12,484 nucleotides of DNA from Candidatus Aenigmatarchaeota archaeon (GTDB lineage: Archaea; Aenigmatarchaeota; Aenigmatarchaeia; QMZP01): contig JACQIG010000041.1 of assembly GCA_016198605.1 (NCBI GenBank), forward strand, positions 1 to 12,484, read 5' to 3'. A program made the translations under genes and the position numbers. The notes under the pieces were generated by a model. The model searched no databases, was not told the origin of the DNA, and saw only the letters and a program-made list of their open reading frames with translations. This document shows, one piece after another, positions 8,074 to 12,484 of this stretch (within the stretch, counting starts at the first letter, position 1; the number at the start of each line of letters is the position of its first letter).

Positions 8074-8128
8074 CCAGCCGGCTGGCTCCAATTTGCGCAA
8101 GCCGGAATTTGCGCCATCGGCGATCGCC
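8074..8128. repeat. palindrome-rich leader/operator region
   Basis: Dense inverted and direct repeats upstream of the GT4 operon. They include a perfect 12-bp palindrome at 8074-8085 (CCAGCCGGCTGG) next to the Shine-Dalgarno, and a direct repeat of AATTTGCGC at 8090-8098 and 8106-8114 (16-bp period). GCGCAA and TTGCGC can pair at 8095-8100 and 8109-8114, and the palindrome GGCGATCGCC lies at 8119-8128. The elements fall between the predicted leftward transcription start and the GT4 start codon, so they could be repressor sites or leader RNA hairpins. The region is much more symmetrical than other gaps in the window, but function is inferred. Confidence 0.5.
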
Positions 8129-8136
8129 AAACCAAC

Positions 8137-8161
8137 TAAGCTATTTTAATATTAAAGCTTA
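8137..8161. promoter_or_regulatory. AT-rich palindromic divergent promoter
   Basis: An imperfect palindrome with TAAGC and GCTTA arms encloses the perfect 12-bp palindrome TTTAATATTAAA at 8145-8156. It has TATA-box character on both strands. Rightward it lies about 34 nt before the ATG at 8184, so transcription would start near 8176, within or just before the Shine-Dalgarno GAGGT (8175-8179). Leftward it would give a leader of roughly 55 nt for the GT4 operon. One symmetrical core probably serves both directions. Confidence 0.5.
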
Positions 8162-8183
8162 ATACCAAGAATCAGAGGTCCTT

Positions 8184-9176
8184 ATGTACCAGAAATTGCG
8201 CGGCATGCAGGCAGTCAGGAAGATCGCCAGAAACCCCAATGTTGCCAGGAACCCGCTGGTGGGATACGCCTACCGCAGGAGGATGGAAAGCAAGATCAAG
8301 GGGATGCATTCATTCCCGCCTGGATTACTCGTTGAGACAATAAACACGTGCAATGCCAAATGTACAATGTGTCCGTATCCTGCGATGACAAGGAAGAAGG
8401 AATTCATGCCAATGGAGCTTTACAAGAAGATAGTTGACGAGGCTGCCGGCCAGGGAGTGAAGCGGTTCCAGCTTAACGCCACAAACGAGCCCCTCACCGA
8501 CCCGCTCATCTTCAAGAGGATCCAATACGCCAGGGAGAAGGGCATCACAGGCACGCGCTTCTTCAGCAACGGTTCGCTGCTTAGCGAGGAGAAGGCCAAA
8601 GCGCTGCTGGAGTCAGGACTTGAGCTGCTGATAATAAGCCTGGACGGCGCGACAAAGGAGGTCTATGAGAAGGTGAGGGTGGGCCTGGATTACGACACGG
8701 TGATAGCCAACATCACGCGTTTTCTGGAAATGAGGAAAGCCGGTGGCTACCAATACCCTAAAGTTGAATTGCACATGACGGTTTCCAAGGCGAATACGTC
8801 TGAAGCGGAGGCTTTCGTCAGCAAGTTCAAGCAGCTCGCCGACGTGGTAACAACGACCATCGCCCACGATTGGGCAGGCCAGACGCAGGAGAACAACCCG
8901 CTCCATGTCATCACAAACCCTGTCCCTGCAACGCCCTGCAGGAAGCTCTGGTTTGATTTCAACGTGCTCGCTGACGGCAGGGTGGCGCTCTGCTGCCTGG
9001 ACTATGACGGCAAGGTGATACTCGGCGACGTGAAGAGCCAGAGCATAATGGAGATCTGGAACGGCGAGGCCTACAGGAAGATCAGGGACGCCCACGTTAA
9101 TGGAAACCAATCAACGCTTAACCTTTGCAACACCTGCCATCAGAGGGACAGCTGGTGGAGAGGGGATGAGCAGTGA
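8184..9176 (+). CDS. radical SAM protein with twitch/SPASM-like domain
   Basis: Radical SAM enzyme of 330 residues. The 4Fe-4S/SAM motif is CNAKCTMC (Cys56, Cys60, Cys63), followed by the core with NEPLTDP (101-107), FFSNGSLL (126-133) and ISLDGAT (151-157). The C-terminal part carries a second cysteine set: Cys252, Cys270-Cys271, Cys315 and Cys318, around VLADGRVALCCLDYDG and LCNTC. That is enough for one auxiliary cluster, as in twitch domains, rather than the full two-cluster SPASM set. Known relatives oxidise or rearrange sugars and peptides. GAGGT 4 nt before the ATG supports the start. It is transcribed away from the GT operon from a common regulatory region. I infer a role in modifying a sugar or surface component; no RiPP precursor gene was recognised nearby. 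Confidence 0.92.
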   Translation: MYQKLRGMQAVRKIARNPNVARNPLVGYAYRRRMESKIKGMHSFPPGLLVETINTCNAKCTMCPYPAMTRKKEFMPMELYKKIVDEAAGQGVKRFQLNATNEPLTDPLIFKRIQYAREKGITGTRFFSNGSLLSEEKAKALLESGLELLIISLDGATKEVYEKVRVGLDYDTVIANITRFLEMRKAGGYQYPKVELHMTVSKANTSEAEAFVSKFKQLADVVTTTIAHDWAGQTQENNPLHVITNPVPATPCRKLWFDFNVLADGRVALCCLDYDGKVILGDVKSQSIMEIWNGEAYRKIRDAHVNGNQSTLNLCNTCHQRDSWWRGDEQ

Positions 9177-9184
9177 GGAGCTTC

Positions 9185-9210
9185 CATCCCAAGCCTGATA
9201 AACCGGGATG
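9185..9210 (+). terminator. possible stem-loop terminator after the radical SAM gene
   Basis: CATCCC (9185-9190) can pair with GGGATG (9205-9210) across a 14-nt loop, and a T-rich stretch (ATTTCTTGCTTT) follows. It starts 8 nt after the stop codon. The loop is long and the stem short, so this is a weak call. Confidence 0.3.
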
Positions 9211-9227
9211 ATTTCTTGCTTTCCGCC

Positions 9228-9238
9228 TTTATTAAAAA
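9228..9238 (+). promoter_or_regulatory. TATA-like box for the pilin-like gene pair
   Basis: TTTATTAAAAA is centred about 25 nt before the ATG at 9258. The bases before the ATG are AT-rich with no Shine-Dalgarno. Both points fit a leaderless archaeal transcript covering the two overlapping pilin-like genes. Confidence 0.55.
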
Positions 9239-9257
9239 TCCGCCCCAATAATTAATA

Positions 9258-9944
9258 ATGGACAAGAAGGGCATAGCCCTGATCTCGGGCATACTATTCC
9301 TAGCGATAACAATAGCCGCAGTGGTGATAATATACCAGGCGGGAGTCCCGGTGATAAAAAGGATACAGGCGGCCAGCGTTGTTGACAAGACCAAGGAGGC
9401 CTTCTCGCAGATGGACAGCATAATACAGGACGTGGCCTCCGGGGGTAAGGGCAGCCAGAGGTCCGTATACCTCACCCTGGATTTCGGCAAGCTGAAGGCT
9501 GACAGCTCCAGGGACGAAATAACATGGGAACTCAATACCGATGCGCCTGTCATATCACCAAGGAGCATACAGAGGATAGGCAACATAGTCTTCGGCGCGA
9601 ACCTAGGGGCCAGCGGGACGGATGACGGCAGCAGCTACGTCTTGGAGAATGAGCACCTGAGGGTGAAGATAAGGAAGCTGTCCCCGGGCTCCCCTTACAG
9701 CACAGACCAGCTGCTGCAGGAGGTGTTCAGCAAGGACCTGAACTCCGCCATGAACGCCACGCTTAACATCACTGTGGCCGGCGGCAGCGCTTCCGGCACA
9801 GGCTTCACCACACTGGAAACCCCCGGGAACAACATACCCTATGCCACCGTGTACGCTTTCATGGACTCCGGGGTTGATTACCACGTAAACTTCACACTTG
9901 AGTCAGGAGCCGATTTCATCACGATAGAGGGGGGCCAGCCATGA
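9258..9944 (+). CDS. pilin-like secreted protein (class III signal peptide)
   Basis: Protein of 228 residues that I do not recognise as a named family. The start MDKKG, followed by a hydrophobic stretch (about 6-30, IALISGILFLAITIAAVV...), matches an archaeal type IV prepilin signal: cleavage after KG by a prepilin peptidase, with the hydrophobic helix kept as an anchor or filament core. The rest is polar and rich in Gly, Ser, Thr and Asn, suggesting a beta-rich extracellular domain. Three N-glycosylation sequons are present (Asn166, Asn170, Asn211). It has no cysteine. It overlaps the next pilin-like gene by 4 bp (ATGA), so the two are probably made in a fixed ratio. Expected on the outer face of the membrane. 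It may be a minor pilin, an archaellum-associated protein or a simple anchored surface protein. Confidence 0.85.
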   Translation: MDKKGIALISGILFLAITIAAVVIIYQAGVPVIKRIQAASVVDKTKEAFSQMDSIIQDVASGGKGSQRSVYLTLDFGKLKADSSRDEITWELNTDAPVISPRSIQRIGNIVFGANLGASGTDDGSSYVLENEHLRVKIRKLSPGSPYSTDQLLQEVFSKDLNSAMNATLNITVAGGSASGTGFTTLETPGNNIPYATVYAFMDSGVDYHVNFTLESGADFITIEGGQP

Positions 9945-10432
9945 AAGGCGTGTCGCCACTGGTAGCAATGGTCGTGCTGATAGCCGTGGTCTTTGCCACG
10001 GCAGCCATAGTGGGGCCTTTCATAATCAACCTGGCCACAAGGTCTTCCACCAATGTGGGGAACGATACAGACACCAGCATACTCTGCCAGAGGGCGGCAT
10101 ACGATTTCCTGACAAGCTATGGCAATGGCACGGGGGTTAACTGGAGCTTCTCCGGCAGCCAAGGGCAGGATTATCTTCTGGTAGGCATCAGGAATTCCGG
10201 TCCCGTCACGCTCCACAGCTTCTCCCTTGAGGCAACCGTTGATGCAGCCACGGGGCAGAACATACTGCAATTAGGCGTGACAAATGAAAGCCAAAGGACG
10301 GGGGAAAACCCACTCAGGCCCGGCCAGGGGGCCATACTTAACGCCAGCATCACAAGCGACATAACGGGATCCCTGAGGTCAGTCAAGGTGCTCAATGGGA
10401 TAAGGTGCCCCGCGATAAGCACGGACATATAG
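9941..10432 (+). CDS. archaeal type IV pilin-like protein
   Basis: Small exported protein of 163 residues. MKG-VSPLVAMVVLIAVVFATAA is a good match to the archaeal pilin N-terminal signature, with predicted cleavage after Gly3 and a hydrophobic helix to about residue 28. The mature part has five N-glycosylation sequons (Asn41, Asn62, Asn67, Asn115, Asn134). Its two cysteines (Cys49, Cys156) could form a disulfide tying the ends of the head domain. LLVGIRNSGPVTLHSFSLEATVDA (79-102) reads like a beta-sandwich strand pair with the 'NxG' turn often seen in archaeal surface domains. The start codon overlaps the previous stop, indicating coupled translation. No assembly ATPase or membrane platform gene is in the window, so assembly would depend on genes elsewhere. 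Pilin-like nature is well supported; filament formation is inferred. Confidence 0.87.
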   Translation: MKGVSPLVAMVVLIAVVFATAAIVGPFIINLATRSSTNVGNDTDTSILCQRAAYDFLTSYGNGTGVNWSFSGSQGQDYLLVGIRNSGPVTLHSFSLEATVDAATGQNILQLGVTNESQRTGENPLRPGQGAILNASITSDITGSLRSVKVLNGIRCPAISTDI

Positions 10433-10486
10433 GTTAAATAACACCCGAGCATAATCATTAAAGGAGTATATTGAGGATGTGGCCGC

Positions 10487-11020
10487 ATGGCAAGGAAAGC
10501 GCAAGCAAGAAACATCCCGGTTCCACCTGGCGGCGGGGATGCCAGGCCTGGCGACATAATCTCCATCAGGAAGAGCCTGCTTAGCACGCAGTCCGAGCTT
10601 GTGAGGTTCCAGAGAGCCTTTGATACTGCAATGGAGAGGGTGTCCGAGGTTTATGAGTGGAAGAAGGAAAACGAAGCGCTGGACATAGACGCAATAAGGA
10701 ATGAGTTTGCCAACCAGTTCGAGAAGATAAACTCTGCCATAAAGACCAGCCTCAGCAAGAACAACGAGCTGAGGGAGAATATGGAGATAGAGCTGAAGAC
10801 ATTGAAGGCCCTTATGGGACAATCGGAGGCCTTTGAAAGGCAGGCAAAGGAAGTGGACCTCAAGGGCATGCGCCGCGACATGGAAGCAGTGAAAACCAAG
10901 CTGCAGTTCCTTGAGAGGCACATGGAGAATATGGACCTGAAGGGCGTGATAGAAAAGCTCGGCGAGCTGGAGGACAAGCTGAAGGGCCTTAGGTCAGGCA
11001 CGCCTGTCATCATAGAATGA
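10487..11020 (+). CDS. coiled-coil protein with 26-residue repeat
   Basis: Hypothetical cytoplasmic protein of 177 residues, not recognised. A short Pro/Gly-rich N-terminus (11-22) is followed by an almost wholly helical, charged sequence with heptad-like hydrophobic spacing, about 30-168. No signal peptide, membrane segment or cysteine is present. VDLKG (123-127) recurs as MDLKG (149-153), a 26-residue period, and LDIDAI at 65-70 looks like a weaker third copy. An in-frame TGA at 10472 limits the start to the ATG at 10487; a GAGG lies 10 nt before it, rather far. It follows the pilin-like pair by 54 bp and precedes the 29-residue membrane peptide by 24 bp. It might be a structural or scaffold protein of a membrane complex; this is inference. 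Confidence 0.8.
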   Translation: MARKAQARNIPVPPGGGDARPGDIISIRKSLLSTQSELVRFQRAFDTAMERVSEVYEWKKENEALDIDAIRNEFANQFEKINSAIKTSLSKNNELRENMEIELKTLKALMGQSEAFERQAKEVDLKGMRRDMEAVKTKLQFLERHMENMDLKGVIEKLGELEDKLKGLRSGTPVIIE

Positions 11021-11033
11021 TGCTTTGGCATAA

Positions 11034-11039
11034 GGAGGT
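11034..11039 (+). promoter_or_regulatory. strong Shine-Dalgarno for the 29-residue peptide
   Basis: GGAGGT ends 5 nt before the ATG at 11045. It is among the closest matches in the window to the archaeal consensus GGAGGTGA. It is the main reason to treat the short reading frame as a real gene. Confidence 0.7.
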
Positions 11040-11044
11040 TTTGC

Positions 11045-11134
11045 ATGAAAAAGATTCTCATTGCCTTCATAGTCGGTGTCATTGTTGGCGCCATACTCGG
11101 CCTGTACGTCCTGCCGCAGTACGTGAGGGTGTAA
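11045..11134 (+). CDS. 29-residue single-span membrane peptide
   Basis: A very small gene ending in TAA. The peptide begins MKKILIAFIVG and consists of a short basic N-terminus, one hydrophobic span (about residues 4-23) and a short tail PQYVRV. Gly11, Gly15 and Gly19 form a GxxxGxxxG glycine zipper, which often mediates helix packing in membranes. An excellent Shine-Dalgarno lies 5 nt upstream. It sits between two coiled-coil genes, all on the same strand, and is probably cotranscribed with the one at 10487. It could be a membrane anchor or a small subunit for the coiled-coil proteins; a type I toxin-like peptide is an alternative, though no antitoxin is apparent. No family is recognised. 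Confidence 0.65.
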   Translation: MKKILIAFIVGVIVGAILGLYVLPQYVRV

Positions 11135-11140
11135 CAGGGA

Positions 11141-11146
11141 TTTATA
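11141..11146 (+). promoter_or_regulatory. TATA-like box before the 411-residue coiled-coil gene
   Basis: TTTATA is centred about 24 nt before the ATG at 11168, and no Shine-Dalgarno is present between them. This fits a leaderless message starting at or close to the ATG, separate from the upstream small genes. The core is short, so the call is tentative. Confidence 0.4.
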
Positions 11147-11167
11147 GCGATGCACCAATTCTAACCC

Positions 11168-12403
11168 ATGGGACTGAACATATTCAGGCGCAAGGCGGAG
11201 CCGGCGCATGCCAGCGAGCAGGTGCACATAGGCGAACTGATGGGCTGGTTCATCAGGAACAATTCGGGCAGGATGGAAGCCGCGAAGGCGCAGTCGCATA
11301 AGCTCGCCACGGAAATCAAGAGCTCATTCCTTGCCGTGGGCAGCTCGCTGGTCGCGATAGAAAGGATATCCGTGGAGAAAGACGCGAAGCTTGATGCGAC
11401 AATAAAGACGATTAAGGGCCCTTACATCAGCAAGGCAAGGAACATAATAAGCCGCCTCCCTTCGCTGGCCATGGATCCGGCATACCAGGACATGCAGGAT
11501 TTCTACAACAAGTCCCGCGCTTCATACGCCGAGCTGTCTGGCATGCCGCCCAAGCTTTTCTTCGTCCTCACCAGCATGTTTGACAGGGAAGGCTCCAGGC
11601 TCGCGGCAGGCATGAAGGCCCTGGAAAACTCGCTTTCCTCTTTCTCCGGTTTCCTCCAGGGGGAATCTGTAGTAATCCAAACCCACGGGGAAATCATGTC
11701 CGGCCTCACCGCGCGCGAATCACTGATGTCTGAAATGCAGGAGCTAAGTTCCGTGGAAAGCGCAATAAGGAGCAAGATGGAAGCCCTGTCAGCAGAACTG
11801 CAGGCTGCGCGCACGGAGATGGACAAGCTGTCCTCAGGGGAGGAGGCAAAGGAGCATGAATCCATTTCCAGGCAGCTGGCTGAAATAAAATCCTCAATCT
11901 CTGATGCCAGGGGCAGGCTCTCCGTTTCCCTCGGCTCAATCAGGAAAGCCATTGAGCGCGCCTCCTATGGGGCGCAGACCCCTGAAATAAAATCCTACCT
12001 GCGTGATCCGCTTGAAGCATTCATGGCGAACGAGGACGGCATCGCGCAGGCCATTGCGGACCTACTTAATTCAGCCTCCATAAGGCAGAAGGACAGGCAA
12101 AAGCTGGAACAGTTCCTCCTCTCATTGGGCGCCCTTGCGGAGGCAAAAAAATACTACACCTCACTGTGCGTAACTGGAAAAAACATGGAAAGGCAGCTGG
12201 CCAGCTCCGGCCATGCCGAAAACAGGAGGCGCCTGGAAGGCAGGATAGAGTACCTGGAAAAGGCCACGGCCCGGCTTGTGGAGGAGCTGGATTCGGCGTC
12301 CTCAAGGAAAGCCGCGCTGCAGGATAAGGCGGTAGGCATAACAAAAAACCTCAGCAGCGCGGTTTCGCGCGCTACTGGCTGGCAGGTGGACGTTGTTTCT
12401 TAA
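11168..12403 (+). CDS. uncharacterised 411-residue coiled-coil protein
   Basis: Mostly helical, probably cytoplasmic protein with no signal peptide or membrane span. The basic N-terminus MGLNIFRRK could contact membrane or nucleic acid. An N-terminal helical domain (about 20-165) contains the segment GELMGWFIRNNSG. Two long coiled-coil stretches follow, about 180-265 (alternating Ser/Glu/Leu/Ala heptads) and about 338-395, separated by a helical region with KSYLRDPLEAFMANEDG (275-291). There is one cysteine (Cys334). The short MGL...K start followed by a GELxxW-like helix recalls long coiled-coil proteins of unknown function in other archaea, a resemblance from memory only. Annotation pipelines sometimes call such proteins SMC- or SbcC-like, but no Walker A motif is present. 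It follows the 29-residue peptide by 33 bp. Role unknown; a scaffold or cell-envelope/cytoskeletal function is speculation. Confidence 0.82.
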   Translation: MGLNIFRRKAEPAHASEQVHIGELMGWFIRNNSGRMEAAKAQSHKLATEIKSSFLAVGSSLVAIERISVEKDAKLDATIKTIKGPYISKARNIISRLPSLAMDPAYQDMQDFYNKSRASYAELSGMPPKLFFVLTSMFDREGSRLAAGMKALENSLSSFSGFLQGESVVIQTHGEIMSGLTARESLMSEMQELSSVESAIRSKMEALSAELQAARTEMDKLSSGEEAKEHESISRQLAEIKSSISDARGRLSVSLGSIRKAIERASYGAQTPEIKSYLRDPLEAFMANEDGIAQAIADLLNSASIRQKDRQKLEQFLLSLGALAEAKKYYTSLCVTGKNMERQLASSGHAENRRRLEGRIEYLEKATARLVEELDSASSRKAALQDKAVGITKNLSSAVSRATGWQVDVVS

Positions 12404-12411
12404 CCTGCGGA

Positions 12412-12422
12412 GATATTTAAAT
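12412..12422 (+). promoter_or_regulatory. TATA-like box before the last, partial gene
   Basis: ATATTTAAAT, containing the palindrome ATTTAAAT, is centred about 33 nt before the ATG at 12450. It lies just after the stop at 12403 and suggests a new transcription unit with a short leader. Confidence 0.45.
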
Positions 12423-12449
12423 CTGATACTCAAGATTAGAGTGAGAGCC

Positions 12450-12484
12450 ATGATAAATAAATTGCTGGAAAAGGCCCACCATGC
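12450..12484 (+). CDS. start of a gene cut by the window end
   Basis: An ATG at 12450 opens a frame reading MINKLLEKAHHA up to the end of the window. A TATA-like box lies about 33 nt upstream and a weak GTGAGAG purine run precedes the ATG. Only about eleven codons are visible, so no function can be given. Confidence 0.45.
   Translation, partial: MINKLLEKAHH

Noticed and set aside
8090..8114. Short direct repeats as a CRISPR remnant
   Set aside because: Only two 9-bp copies with a 16-bp period, no spacer structure and no cas genes; a regulatory site is more likely.
8067..8135. Longer start for the first GT4 gene (extra 23 residues from 8135)
   Set aside because: The extension runs through the predicted leader and up to the promoter core and is unlike the family N-terminus. 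The ATG at 8066 has GGTGG at the right distance.
8613..9110. 165-codon leftward open frame inside the radical SAM gene
   Set aside because: Antisense to the frame carrying the cysteine motifs; it has no family features of its own.
11017..11301. 94-codon frame overlapping the 29-residue peptide and the start of the 411-residue gene
   Set aside because: It uses a different frame from two better-supported genes. Its composition is rich in His, Arg and Gly with no family features.

Overview
The window is most likely from an archaeon. Three things support this. Two class III (type IV pilin-like) signal sequences with archaeal KG cleavage sites lie at 9258 and 9941. TATA-box-like elements sit about 25-30 bp ahead of several starts that have no Shine-Dalgarno, as expected for leaderless archaeal mRNAs. 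Codon use favours AGG (Arg) and ATA (Ile). The first pilin-like protein resembles sequences common in DPANN-type genomes, but that placement is only an impression. No rRNA, tRNA, transposon or CRISPR array was seen.

Left two thirds (72-8066): a surface-glycan or glycolipid biosynthesis cluster. Leftward, a divergent promoter near 3975 drives methyltransferase - GT4 glycosyltransferase - methyltransferase, joined by ATGA overlaps. After a short gap with its own TATA-like box follows a B12-binding radical SAM protein. The same promoter region faces right into a membrane-anchored GT2 glycosyltransferase (4003-4950). That gene converges on a second leftward operon (8066 to 4943) of two GT4 glycosyltransferases and an extended-SDR nucleotide-sugar epimerase/dehydratase. 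The two 3' ends overlap by 8 bp. Together these enzymes could make, extend and methylate a glycan; the final acceptor is not encoded here.

Middle (8067-9176): a palindrome-rich divergent regulatory region, then a radical SAM protein with a twitch/SPASM-like C-terminal cysteine set.

Right end (9258-12403): a rightward set of poorly characterised genes. Two overlapping genes encode pilin-like secreted proteins rich in N-glycosylation sequons. They are followed by a small cytoplasmic coiled-coil protein with a 26-residue internal repeat, a 29-residue single-span membrane peptide with a strong ribosome binding site, and a 411-residue coiled-coil protein. A further gene begins at 12450 and runs off the window. 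I infer that this end is a cell-envelope module whose exported parts may be substrates of the glycan machinery; no sequence evidence proves the link.
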